From NCBI GenBank assembly GCA_021613375.1, contig CM038722.1:28843403-28907402 (forward strand): DNA of 64,000 nt, given 5' to 3'. The notes under the pieces were generated by a model that was given only the letters and a program-made list of their open reading frames with translations, searched no databases and was not told the DNA's origin. Below, in pieces: positions 1 to 10,984 of this stretch (its first letter is position 1; every line of letters begins with the position of its first letter). The DNA is from Megaleporinus macrocephalus (Eukaryota; Chordata; Actinopteri; Characiformes; Anostomidae). A program made the translations under genes and the position numbers.

Positions 1-266
1 TTTAAACAGTATTAATAGAGTAAGTAGTGCTTTTACATACATCAGTGTGTTTACTTAACCATTTCCAAGCTTCTCCTTGTGGAAACAACCCAGTATTATT
101 AACAGCTCTCATCTAATACCTGCTTTGACTGCTCAGTACTTCATTGAGCTAAATCAAGATTGCTGCTGAAGGAACTAAATACATTCATACAATGTCTGGG
201 GCGTCCAGGAGAAATCTGGAACCTAACTTTGTTCTTCAAACTGGAGCTCAAGATATGATCTACTTC
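1..266 (+). repeat. Dispersed repeat family A, copy 1
   Basis: Copy of a repeat present at least six times in the window. It starts with acagtattaatagagtaag and carries the landmark gtctggggcgtccaggagaa near position 195. Other copies lie near 20.0, 20.6, 30.2, 42.5 and 45.8 kb, with a 3' part at 27.4 kb. The copy stops near 266, where similarity to the 30.2 and 45.8 kb copies (ctttcacaataagatatt) is lost. No terminal inverted repeats or tRNA-like boxes were seen, so the class is unknown. Confidence 0.8.
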
Positions 267-1180
267 TTTCAGAGGTGTTTCTACATGCCATTGATTTTCT
301 GGCATATACTGATGAACATGTACCAGCCAACACCTTTCATTGCAGTGTAAAGCTACAGTAACGCTGAGGTAAAGCACACGCCAGACAAGGACAAACTGAT
401 AGACGACAATAGAAACCACCTGGGAAAGGAGGGGCTATAAATGGCACACAGTTGGCTACAATAATGATAGGTTCTCATTATTAGGGTCACTAACCATCTA
501 AGCAACGCTCAAGCAAGCCTGTGTACAGTAGCTGCCACCTTCCAGCAATGCCTGAGAGTGCGTGAGGGGTCAGTGTAATTAGGAGAGTGTGCGAGGGTGT
601 CTGGACACCTCATCACTCTCTGACCCGCTCTCATTAATACTGCTTTGCGAAGCGAGGGAGCGATCGATTCGGCGTGGTTCGGGGGAACGGAGATAAACAC
701 GTCTGATGGATGGGGCTGTTCTTAAATGGGGCGCCGAGCTACGGGTCGGAAGTTCCAGGCCTGGAACTCGGGTGTAGACTGTGGAGTGATTAAAGGTTTT
801 AAACTGCATGATGTTACACCTCTGCTGCCTTCCACAGGCAGTCAGCTTTGGTTTACACCATCAGATCAGACGAGGAACGCCTATTCTGTAGGGTGACCGT
901 ACGTCCTGTTTTTTTCTTTTGTTTTGGGACCCATAAAAATTCTAATTGGCCAAAAAGGCCATTTCTACAGCCATCATTCATTGTGTGCGGATCTGCATTG
1001 CTTTGACCTTTTCCTTTAGGTCCCTCCTGCAAAGCTGTCATGTATGTGCAGGGCACGCAGACATTTGACCCACAACGTTTTTTTTAAATGACACATTCGT
1101 AAAAAAAACCCCCAAAAAAAACACCCTGCTTTCAACTGCCTTAAGCGCTGACCGACATAAACAGCCAGAGTCAAACTCTG
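267..1180. other. Mostly unique non-coding stretch
   Basis: No gene seen. Around 889-907 the motif agggtgaccgtacgtcc resembles the end of a common fish DNA transposon, but no partner end was found. A/T homopolymer runs occur at 1078-1122. The open frames here are short and unrecognised. Confidence 0.5.
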
Positions 1181-1182
1181 GA

Positions 1183-2446
1183 ATCTCCATTTCAGTGTTA
1201 ACATCTATCAAAATCTTCATTTTAGTAGCAGAACCAATCAGAATCTCCATTTCAGTGTTAACATCTATCAAAATCTCCATTTTAGTAGCAGAACCAATCA
1301 GAATCTCAATTTCAGTGTTAACATCTATCAAAATCTCCATTTTAGTGGCAGAACCAATCAGAATCTCCATTTTAGTAGCAGAACCAATCAGAATCTCCAT
1401 TTCAGTAGCAGAACCAATCAGAATCTCCATTTCAGTAGCAGAACTAATCAGAATTTCCATTTCAGTAGCAGAACCAATCAGAATCTCCATTTCAGTAGCA
1501 GAACCAATCAGAATCTCCATTTCAGTAGCAGAACTAATCAGAATTTCCATTTCAGTAGCAGAACCAATCAGAATCTCCATTTCAGTAGCAGAACTAATCA
1601 GAATTTCCATTTCAGTAGCAGAACCAATCAGAATCTCCATTTCAGTAGCAGAACTAATCAGAATCTCCATTTAAATAGCAGAACCAATCAGAATTTCCAT
1701 TTCAGTGTTAAAATCAATCAAAATCAATTTTAATGTCACACATATCTAAATCTCTATTTTACCGTCAGAACTAATTGAAATCTCCATTTTAGTGTGAGAA
1801 CCAATCAAAATCTCTATATCAGCGTCAGAGACAATAAAATATCTATATCAGCATCAGAACCAATCAAATCTCCATTTTAGTTTTACAACCAATCAGAATT
1901 TCCATTTTGGTGTGAGAACCAATAAAATATCTATATCAGCGTCGGAAAACAATCAGAATCTCCATTTTAGTTTTAGAACCAATCAGAATCTCAATTTTGT
2001 TGTGAGATCCAATAAAATATCTATATCAGCTTGAGAACCAATCAAAATCTCCATTTGGGTTTTAGAACCAATCAAAATTACCATTTGAGTGTGAGAACCC
2101 ATTAAAATCTCTATATCAGCGTCAGAACCAATCAGAATCTGCATTTTCGTTTTAGAACCAATAAAAATCTTAATTTTAGTTTTAGAACCAATCAGAATTT
2201 CCATTTTGCTGTGAGATCCAATAAAATATCTATATCAGCCAGAGAACCAATCAAAACCTCTATTTTAGTTTTACAACCAATCAGAATTACCATTTGAGTG
2301 TAAGAACCAATTAAAATCTCTATATAAGCGTCATAACCAATCAGAATCTCCATTTTGGTTTTAGAACCAATTAGAATATCCATTTTAGTTTTAGAACCAA
2401 TTAGAATCTCCATTTTAGCGTGAGAACCAATCAAAGTCTCTATATT
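1183..2446. repeat. 30-bp minisatellite, left arm
   Basis: Tandem units of about 30 bp of the type gaaccaatcagaatctccat plus ttcagtagca. Units from 1183 to about 1720 are homogeneous. From 1720 onward they are more varied and form a higher-order pattern of about seven units (near 210 bp): the variant ttgtgagatccaataaaat near 1999 recurs near 2209. Because 30 is divisible by three, long frames are open on both strands (210 and 159 codons); they encode only a 10-residue repeat and are not taken as genes. The array continues at 5452 beyond the LINE. Confidence 0.92.
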
Positions 2447-5400
2447 CAAGGATTCAAGGATTCAAGGAGACTTTATTGTCATTCGCATCACATGTGGTAC
2501 ATGGGGTGGAATGAAATTGTGGTACCCAAGGACCCAGTTTTACCCAGACAGCAGTACTTAAATAAATAAAATAAACATAAATATATAAAATATATGAAAA
2601 TAAAATAAACAGGAATGGAGAAGGTAGCAGCAGAGTGTATTAAAGTGACTGGTGTCGTAAAAGTGTCAGTGCAGTAAAAGTGTCAGTGCAGTGGTTCCAC
2701 TAAGTGGCGTTTAAAAGTCTTACAGCTTCCGGAATGAAGCTGTTCCTCAGTCTGTTCGTTCTACACTTAACGCTCCGCAGCCTCCTGCCTGAGGGGAGCG
2801 GGACAAACAGTGAGTGTGCTGGATGAGTGGGGTCCTTCATGATGCAGGTGGCCCTCTTCCTGCATCTGGAGGTGTATATGTCCGTGGTGGTGGGGAGGCT
2901 GACTCCGACAGACCTCTGTGCAGCCTTCACCACCCTCTGCAGAGCTTTCCTGTCTGCAGCAGAGCAGCTTCCGTGCCACACGTTGATGCTGGAGCATAGA
3001 ACGCTCTCCACCACACATCTGTAGAAGGAGGTGAGGACCGAGCTCCCGAGCCCAGCTCGCCTCAACCGCCTGAGGAAGTAGAGCCGCTGATGTGCCTTCC
3101 TGACCAGGCTGGAAGTGTTGTTGCTCCAGGTGAGGTTGTTGCTCAGGTGAACACCCAAGTACCTGTAGCTGGAGACCACTTCCACCGCAGACCCTCCGAC
3201 ATGCAGGGGGAGGTGGGCATGTCTGCCCCTTCTGAAGTCCACAATCATCTCCTTTGTCTTCTTTATGTTGATGCAGAGGTTGTTCTTTCTGCACCAACCC
3301 TCCAGGTGTTCTACCTCCCGTCTGTAGCCAGACTCATCACTGTTTGTGATGCATCCGACCACTGCCGTGTCGTCCGCAAACTTCACAATATGACAGCCTG
3401 GGTGGATGGGTGAGCAGTCATATGTGAGCAGCGTGAACAAAAGGGGGCTCAACACACAGCCCTGAGGGGAGCCAGTGCTGAGGATTGTGGTGGAGGAGGA
3501 GAGGTTGTGGATCCTCACAGACTGCGGCCTGTTGGTCAGGAAGTCCAGGACCCAGTTGCAAAGAGAAGAGCGCAGACCAAGTGAGGAGAGCTTATCTGTC
3601 AGTGTCTGGGGTATCATGGTGTTAAAGGCGGAAGTGAAGTCCACAAAGAGCATACGGACATAAGAGTCCTTCTGCTCCAGGTGGGTGAGGGCAGTGTGGA
3701 CCACAGAGGAAATGGCATCGTCTGTGGATCGGTTCCTCCTGTAGGCGTACTGGTGTGGGTCCACAGTGACGTCGATGGTGGCTTTGATGTGGGTCATAAC
3801 CAGTCTTTCAAAGCATTTAGTGACTATCGGCGTGAGAGCTATCGGCCGGTAGTCATTCAGACCTGTCACTGTGGAGCTCTTGGGGACCGGGATGATGGTG
3901 GCGGTCTTCAGGCAGGTGGGAACAGCTGCCTGGGTGAGGGAGACATTGAAAATGTCTGCCAGGACCTCGGAGATCTGATCAGCGCACTCCCGTAGTACTC
4001 GTCCGGGTATATTATCCGGACCAGCACTTTTCCGGGGGTTGATCCTCCTGAGGGTCCTCCTTACCTCTGCTGGTGTCACACAGAGGGGTACTTCTCCAGG
4101 TGGAGGGGTGAGTCTTTTGCTGGGCGGGGTGTCAGGGTCCTCAAAGCGGGCATAGAATTTGTTGAGAGCCTCGGGCAGGGAGGGGTCTTTGGAACATTGT
4201 GCATCTCTGGTTTTATAGTCTGTGATGCACTTAATTCCCCTCCACATGCTCCTAGGATCCTGGGAGGAGAAGTGTCCCTGGATTTTCAGAGCATATGCAG
4301 CTTTGGCCCTCTTAACACCTGCGGTCAGCTCTCTTCTAGCCCTCCTGAGTTCCTGTGCGTCGCCAGACCTGAAGGCAGCATCCCTGGCTTTCAGTAGAGA
4401 ACGCACCTCTCCATTCAGCCAGGGTTTCTGGTTCGGGTAGCAGGTCACTGTCTTTGTGGTGGTGACATCCTCCACACACTTGCTGATGTACCCGAGGACA
4501 GCAGATGTGTAATCCTCCAGATCCAGCTCCCCCTCACTCTCAGCAGCCTCCCTAAAGACATGCCAGTCTGTGCAGCCGAAACAGTCCTGCAGCACAGCGT
4601 CTGCGTCACCGGGCCACACAGTGATGGTCTTCTGTGTGGGTCTGGAGCGTCGCAGCGGGGGGTGGTATGCAGGGACCAGCATAATGGAGATGTGGTCGGA
4701 GAGCCCGAGGTGGGGGTGGGGGACGGCTCTGTACGCGTCTCTGATGTTGGTGTAAACACGGTCGAGTGTGTTGTCTCCCCGTGTTGGAATGTCTATGTGT
4801 TGGTAAAACCTCGGCAAAATGTTCGTCAGGTTCACGTGGTTAAAATCCCCCGCCACCACGTAAAACGCCTCCGGATGCTTGTTCTGAAGCGAGCTGATGT
4901 TGTCATGTAGCTCTTTCAGTGCGTTGTTAGCATTAGCATCCGGTGCTATGTAAACGGCAATGACGAACACAGCTGTAAACTCCCGAGGCAGATAGTGTGG
5001 CCGACACTTCACGGTCAGCTGTTCTGTTGCCTCGGAGCATAGGGCGTTTACCATCACACAGTTTGTGCACCAACCTTTGTTTATGTAGACGCATAAGCCG
5101 CCCCCTCGTGCTTTTCCGGACAGCTGGTTGCGGTCCGCGCGGAAGAGCTGCCGGCCGGCGAGCTGGAAGGCTGAGTCCGGCATGCTGTCGTTTAGCCATG
5201 TTTCCGTGAGACAGATCACAGCGCAGTTCCTCATCTCATCAGAAACACTCATCCTCAGCCGCAGAAGGTCCAGCTTGTTGTCCAAAGAGCGAACATTGGA
5301 CAGGAAGAGAGATGGAATCGGGGGTCTGTCGGCGTTAGCCTTGAGCCTGGCTAGCACGCCGGCCCGCTTCCCTCTCTTCAGTCTTCGCCTGCATCGCTTC

Positions 5401-5451
5401 CTTTTGCCCTTTGTTCGTACCGCTCTGACCCGCCACGCCGGTGTCCGGAGA
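2446..5451 (-). mobile_element. CR1/L2/Rex1-group LINE inserted in the minisatellite
   Basis: A minus-strand non-LTR retrotransposon of about 3.0 kb. On the minus strand its 3' end reads gacaataaagtctccttgaa and finishes in short tandem copies of ttgaatcc, instead of poly(A); such microsatellite-like tails are typical of the CR1/L2/Rex1 group. The 3' untranslated part is 2446-2699. At the 5' end, minisatellite sequence resumes at agcgtcagaac (5452). The two arms abut within one repeat unit (tctctatat / agcgtcagaac), so insertion cost few or no bases and left no clear long target duplication. The 5' end is probably truncated, because the reading frame is open right up to the junction. Confidence 0.9.
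2700..5450 (-). CDS. LINE ORF2: apurinic endonuclease plus reverse transcriptase
   Basis: Encodes the retrotransposon enzyme that nicks target DNA and copies element RNA at the nick. Counting from the GTG codon at 5357, the N-terminal endonuclease domain shows the glutamate motif TETW (51-54), GDFN (170-173) and SDH (220-222). The reverse transcriptase shows SAGPDNIPGRVL (445-456), FVDF with Asp573, TGSPQGCVLSPLLF (628-641) and the catalytic FADD (660-663). The C-terminus ends NSFIPEAVRLLNAT, then TAG. No stop or frameshift breaks the 885 residues. A basic, arginine/lysine-rich segment lies upstream in frame as far as the array junction, and the first in-frame stop is inside the minisatellite. 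No ATG precedes the endonuclease domain, so the true start is missing or lies in lost 5' sequence. No separate ORF1 is present. Family assignment is secure; exact clade is inferred. Confidence 0.93.
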   Translation of the reverse strand, partial: LRTPAWRVRAVRTKGKRKRCRRRLKRGKRAGVLARLKANADRPPIPSLFLSNVRSLDNKLDLLRLRMSVSDEMRNCAVICLTETWLNDSMPDSAFQLAGRQLFRADRNQLSGKARGGGLCVYINKGWCTNCVMVNALCSEATEQLTVKCRPHYLPREFTAVFVIAVYIAPDANANNALKELHDNISSLQNKHPEAFYVVAGDFNHVNLTNILPRFYQHIDIPTRGDNTLDRVYTNIRDAYRAVPHPHLGLSDHISIMLVPAYHPPLRRSRPTQKTITVWPGDADAVLQDCFGCTDWHVFREAAESEGELDLEDYTSAVLGYISKCVEDVTTTKTVTCYPNQKPWLNGEVRSLLKARDAAFRSGDAQELRRARRELTAGVKRAKAAYALKIQGHFSSQDPRSMWRGIKCITDYKTRDAQCSKDPSLPEALNKFYARFEDPDTPPSKRLTPPPGEVPLCVTPAEVRRTLRRINPRKSAGPDNIPGRVLRECADQISEVLADIFNVSLTQAAVPTCLKTATIIPVPKSSTVTGLNDYRPIALTPIVTKCFERLVMTHIKATIDVTVDPHQYAYRRNRSTDDAISSVVHTALTHLEQKDSYVRMLFVDFTSAFNTMIPQTLTDKLSSLGLRSSLCNWVLDFLTNRPQSVRIHNLSSSTTILSTGSPQGCVLSPLLFTLLTYDCSPIHPGCHIVKFADDTAVVGCITNSDESGYRREVEHLEGWCRKNNLCINIKKTKEMIVDFRRGRHAHLPLHVGGSAVEVVSSYRYLGVHLSNNLTWSNNTSSLVRKAHQRLYFLRRLRRAGLGSSVLTSFYRCVVESVLCSSINVWHGSCSAADRKALQRVVKAAQRSVGVSLPTTTDIYTSRCRKRATCIMKDPTHPAHSLFVPLPSGRRLRSVKCRTNRLRNSFIPEAVRLLNAT

Positions 5452-5785
5452 AGCGTCAGAACAAATCAGAATCTCCATTTTAGTTTTAGAACCAATTAGA
5501 ATCTCCATTTTAGTGTAAGAACCAATAAAAATTTCCATTTTAGTTTTAGAACCAATCAGAATTTCCATTTTGGTGTGAGATCCAATAAAATATCTATATC
5601 AGCTTGAGAACCAATCAAAACCTCCATTTTAGTTTTAGAACCAATCAGAATTACCATTTGAATGTAAGAACCAATTCAAATCTCTATATCAGCATCAGAA
5701 CCATTCAGAATCTCCATTTTATTTTTAGAACCAATAAAAATCTCTATTTTAGTTTTAGAACCAATCAGAATCTCCATTTCAGCTG
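5452..5785. repeat. 30-bp minisatellite, right arm
   Basis: Continuation of the array at 1183-2446 after the LINE. The same variant units occur (agttttagaaccaatcagaa, then a gtgtgagatccaataaaat unit near 5573, then an agcttgagaacc unit), in the same order as in the late part of the left arm. The array was therefore one block before the insertion. It ends at about 5785 with ccatttcagctgggagg. Confidence 0.9.
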
Positions 5786-7379
5786 GGAGGCGGGGCATTA
5801 CCCGAACAGTAAAAGCTTTGTGAGCTTGTGTTCAGTGCTAGGAGCCGCAGCTCACTATTCTGGTAAAATACTGTTACTGTGATACACAAACTAACGTACA
5901 GTCACTGTTTATGTTACTGGGTGATTTTTCTCAGTGTCAGTTTGAACATTTCTTGCTGCTAACGCTAAATTAAGACGGCTTCCAGACCCGTTGTTCGGTG
6001 TCACCTCTTCCTGTAGTTCAGTTTTCTTGTGTGTCTGCTGTTTGAGGCTGAACACAGTGACGTGCAGGTCAAAACAAACGCTGACACTGTTCCTGAACAG
6101 ATTTAAAGTCATGTTTTTAGCATTTTTAGCTGTTTTTTTTTTTTTGGAGGCAGTAAAAGAGGGAGAGAGAGACCCACTCGGGTACATGCCACTGTCAAAT
6201 AAAGGTGCTAGTGATCTAGAAGCCCACATAGGCTGTGAAAACAATGTTAAGGGTTAAAAGTTGACTGGGCAGAAATAAGAGTGTATAATTGAAAATGCTG
6301 ACATTCGTTATGTGTCTGGTTAAAGAGCAGCTACTTACCACCCACTCCATACACACTGCCACAGCGCCACCAATCAATTGAAACCCGCCCCAGTCCCAAC
6401 CTTCAATGCACTGTGAATGTCCAACTGCCCCAAGTGTCCTCTTATTTGAAAACCAAAATATGGTCACTCTGCCATACAGTCTTAAGATTATTGGCACTTC
6501 TCGATGGTTTCTCAAGGGATGCAGATTCTGAGGCTAACGTTCCATGGTCAAAGTTTCACGCAATTAAAACCTTTAAAGTTCTCAAAAAACATTTAACAAT
6601 TATTAAAACAGGTCTTTTATAAATATGTGTGTATACACTGGCACAAAAGACCTATAACAGGTACAGATGAACCTTCATATTGGCAAATGTTGCTAGTCCT
6701 ATATGATATACGAGGCCCTGCTTGCAGCAGGTTGCTCTGGCTAACAAGTTCAACCTCCACCAAGACCTCTCACTCTGCTTGTTCCTCACTTTTTGTATCT
6801 ATAAGTAAACGCTAGGCAATTATTTGCTTTAGAAGTCGCACTTATGCAGCACAGTCTTGAAGAAAAGGCTTGATTTTGCGTCACAGCGCTAGAAAGTGCC
6901 TCTACATGGTTAGTTCCAATTGGAAAGGCAGTGCTAGCCAACGCTGTAATAGCAGTATCTAGGCAACTGTGACGCATTTGCAGGAATTAACGGGAAAGGC
7001 GTTTGTTGTAAGGTGTACGGTATGAGCGCCTGGGTGGAGAAAACACAACAAGTAAAGCAGCAGGTTGGGCACATAGATGCGGTGAGAGTGCGTCATACGA
7101 GCCTTCAGAGAGGAAAAAGGTCACAGCAAGACATACAGGGTTACCCAAGGGCTGCGTGGACTCCTGGACCTCTGAACTTCAGCACTCGTCCGAGATGCGA
7201 ACTCTTGTGATGTTCTTTTTTTTTTGTGGGTGATTAAGTGAAAACTTGCCCTGCATGCAACTGAGTTCCTCCACACGTTTACAGTATGCTTGCTGTCTGG
7301 GGACATGAGGGAAACTTTGCTGCTGGGTTTGATTTAAATCATTCATGAACATGTAGTTGGGTTACTTTGACATGCAAAT

Positions 7380-7382
<3 letters not shown>
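5786..7382. other. Unique non-coding stretch
   Basis: I see no gene, transposon end or tandem array. There is a T-run at 6132-6145 and another at 7217-7226. The open frames (up to 111 codons on the minus strand at 5909-6244) have no recognisable domain. Confidence 0.5.
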
Positions 7383-7421
<39 letters not shown>

Positions 7422-7436
7422 GTGTGTGTGCGTGTG
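7383..7436. repeat. (TG)n microsatellite
   Basis: Pure TG dinucleotides at 7383-7417, followed by an interrupted tract to 7436. Confidence 0.98.
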
Positions 7437-7551
7437 GAAAGAGTGTGGAAGTGCAAAATTGTGCACTGCATGTTAAATTATTGGCTAATGTCATACACCA
7501 CCACACCAACTTCAGATGATTCTGACTCCTAGCCACCATATAGATAGTGTA

Positions 7552-8203
7552 TGTGTCTCAAAACCTAGTGAGGGTCTACATAGACAGCATTTTACGTCAT
7601 AGTATGCGCTCCTGATATGTAGGCTGCCCCAATTCTTATATATCTTAAACATGCTGTCTACTGAGAAACCTTATTTAGACCTATTTTAAGGAAGCATAGA
7701 ACGCTTCCTCAGCCGCTAAGACAATCCCAGGATAACACGCAGGCAAATCTACAAGCAGTGAATTCGTTTTAAAATGTAAGTTATTTCGATTCTCTCTAGT
7801 GTTTTAATGTGTTTCTGGTCATAAAATCCCACAAAACAGTATTTTATTAGCAAACGAGTCCTTCACCATTTAGCAGTTTTATACTCGAGCCCGTAGCATT
7901 TTTGCTAGCGGATTTTTAAGCCTTGTGCTATTGTTTTGAAAGCTGGCCGGTAGCTTAGCAGCCAGCTAAACCACCGGTCCATGCTGCAGTGGGCGGGAAC
8001 AAGCCGTGACGCAGTCTCTCTCTAACTAGAGCGTCTCAGTAATCTGTTTTATGAGGAGAGATGAGGAGAGAACGCTGCTACTTAAACAGTACCTACTTAG
8101 ACAGCTCACTAGGTTTTGAGACACACCCAACATGTCTGGAGCGCATACTATGGCGTAAAATGCTGTCTATCTAGGCAGCTCACAAGGTTTTGAGACACAC
8201 CCA
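7552..8203. mobile_element. Non-autonomous DNA transposon with ~60-bp inverted ends
   Basis: The left end tgtgtctcaaaacctagtga and the right end (tcacaaggttttgagacaca, to about 8199) are inverted copies. The match continues inward through agacagcattttacg and catagtatgcgctcc on the left and their complements on the right, about 60 bp in all. A second right-end copy (cactaggttttgagacacac) lies just inside at about 8108-8127. No transposase frame is seen. Superfamily is uncertain; a short agtgt direct repeat may flank the element. Confidence 0.8.
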
Positions 8204-8429
8204 GTGTTTCTCCAGAAGGCATCTGTTTGGCTGGTTCACGGTTCCTTTGTTAGTATTCATCCAACGTGTTGCTGGTTACCCTCTTCTAATTTGACCTCAG
8301 GCTGCTCTAATCATAATGGAATTAATTCTTTCAGAACAAATCCCAATGAAGAGATTGTGTTTGGTGGTCTAGACTTCAGGTAAGTTTCATTTGATCAATG
8401 ATCTGTCTGTTTGTTTTCTTTCCCATTTA

Positions 8430-10210
8430 AAGTACTAATACTGCTAATGTTAGACTGACATCAGACTAACATTACAGTAACACTGCACCGGCAGACATCA
8501 GGCTACATCTGAATAACTTTATGTAAGTCTTTGTCTAAAATCATTCCTATGTCACTGTAACATCACAGTATTGTCAGACTAATGTTACACTAATGTTACA
8601 CTAACACAGTAGTAACATCACACTAATATTACATTACCATTACGTCAATGGCAGATCACATAATGCTAAAGTCAAGCTAACATAACACTACCATAATGCT
8701 AATGTTACACTAACGTCACACTAACCTCACAAAAAATGTCATACTAACATTAAACTAATGTTGTACTGACATCATACTATTGCCAGTCTAACGACAGCAT
8801 CGTACAGGCTAACGTCACAAAAACATCAGACCAACATTACACAAACCTTAGGCTAATGCTACACTAGCATCAGAAAAAAAGTCAGACTATTCTCTAACAT
8901 CAGTCTAACGTCAAGCTATTTGTGTCAGACTACACAAATATTACAGTAACATTACATTATTGTCAGACTGGCATCAGGCTAAAGATCAGGCTAACATAAC
9001 ACCATACCATAATGCTAATATTACACTAACATCACATTAACGTCACACTAACGTAGACTACCATCATAATAATGTCAGACTACCATTACATAAATGTTAG
9101 TCTACATCTACTTGCTAGTCACGAACATCAAACTAATGTTACACTAATGTACTTACATAATACTATTGCCAGTCTAACACAACATTAACTTACATGCTAA
9201 CACAAAAATCACAAAAACATCAGACCTATGTTACGCTGTCCGACATCATGTTTATGTTAGGCTAACATCAAGCTAGCAAAACTAACATTGCATTAACGTC
9301 ACACTAACATAGACTACCATCATAATGTCAGACTACCATTACATAAATGTTAGTCTACATCTTGCTAGTCAGACATAACACTAACATCAAACTAATGTTA
9401 CAACAATGTACTAACATCATACTAGTTGCTAGTCTAAGACAACATTAACTTACATGCTAACACAAAAATCACAAAACCATCAGACCTATGTTACACTGTC
9501 CATCATGCTAATGTTAGGCTAATGCTACATCAGAAGCAGGTCAGACTACTCTCTAACATCATTTTACCATCAGTCTAACATCAAGCTAGCAAGACTAACA
9601 TTGCATTACTGTCAGGCTAGCATCAGGCTAAATATAGGCTAACTAATGTCAAACTACCATCATAAAAATGTCAGGCTAACATTCCACTAACATCACTGTC
9701 AGACTGTTATCAGGCTACACATAGGCTAGCATAACACCACCATAATACTAATGTTGCACCAACATCACACTGACGGCATGCAGACATCACACTAATGTTA
9801 GATTAGCATCACTCTAATGTCAAACTACCATCACAAAATAATGTCAGACTAACATTACATTCACTTTACGTAAGTAAACTACATGATGCTATCAGGTTAA
9901 CATAACACTAACATAATACTAACATTAAACTAACATCATGCAAATGCCAGCTAACGCATTACTTACTTACATGCTAACATCACAAAAACATCACACCGTC
10001 TGACATCATTACACTAACATCTTACTATCTAACATCATACTAACATTAAGCTAATGTCAGACTAACATTATACTAACATCAGACTGGCCTCAGGCTAAAG
10101 ACAGAATAATGTCACATAAATGTTGGACTAACATCACACTAACACTACCCTACTCTACACTAACATTACATTAATATCAGACTCACTAACGTTACAGCAG
10201 CTCTATATAA
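8430..10210. repeat. Degenerate short-period repeat field (actaacatca-type)
   Basis: About 1.8 kb dominated by imperfect 10-12 bp words such as actaacatcac, actaatgttac and gtcagactaac, with many substitutions and indels. A larger internal duplication is visible: the stretch from about 9040 to 9250 (gactaccatcata, acataaatgttagtctacat, gacctatgttac) recurs from about 9298 to 9500, an offset of roughly 260 bp. The field grades into unique sequence at both ends. There is no coding signal. Confidence 0.85.
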
Positions 10211-10984
10211 GTTTCAAACGAATGCTAAAAGTCACCTTCAGCTGTGTGCAGATTAATATGCTTATCTCAGCTACATGCCATCCATATAATGTTCATATCA
10301 TTCAAAATTAAGTCAGAGAGCAATGCAATCTGAGCAGAAAGCAATCTGAAATAAACCCCCAGATCTCACCAGGAATTCACTGAAGAGGGCTAGATGACAT
10401 CTCATGGTGTTTAAAGATTTAATTCTAATCAATTATTGAATTGCAGCGCCGGGCCTGGATGCTCATGAGTGGTATTAATTTCATATAGCCTTTCATCACA
10501 CGAGCGCTGATTTATACTGCCGTGTCTCAGACGTCTAAATTCTCTGCTTGAACTTTGAAGCTTTGAATTCTTCTGTAAATCATAGAATAAACGAAGAAGA
10601 AATTAAGAATAGCGGTTTCAATGGCATCCTATTCGACTACTCTGCTTCTGTTCTAGGTGATTCTTTGGCATGAAAATAGCTAATAGCCCATTCATCACTT
10701 CTTCAATCTACAGTCTCTGCCCCTTTTCGTCTCTCTCTTTCTCTCCTCTGTCTAAATTTGGCTGATCATGAAGGATGGGCCCGGAGGCCTGTGCCTTAAA
10801 CAAAATGGCTGCTTCAGCCTCAATTAATCACGGACGGAGGCAGAAAAATCAACTTTCAATTGAAAAAGATCCATGACTCTCCCTTATCTCTCTCTTATTT
10901 GACCGATACTGAAGGATCTTTGGGGAAGTTTTTCTCTCATTCACTCTCTTTACTCTGACATTCTTCAAAATACAGGTTTTCTAG
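10211..10984. other. Unique stretch, possible conserved non-coding sequence
   Basis: No repeat or gene recognised. The segment at 10425-10520 and the segment at 10790-10880 are complex, single-copy within the window and contain several TAAT-type homeodomain core motifs (attaatttcat, caattaatcac). That composition fits a conserved regulatory element, but only a cross-species alignment could show it. Confidence 0.3.

Noticed and set aside
889..907. DNA transposon end (agggtgaccgtacgtcc)
   Set aside because: No matching inverted end or target duplication was found nearby, so it is not listed as an element.
1038..1674. Overlapping 210-codon (minus) and 159-codon (plus) frames
   Set aside because: Both are translations of a 30-bp tandem repeat whose unit length keeps every frame in phase; there is no start context or recognisable domain.
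2767..3297. 176-codon minus frame and several plus-strand frames within 2.7-5.4 kb
   Set aside because: They are shadows of the LINE ORF2 in other frames.
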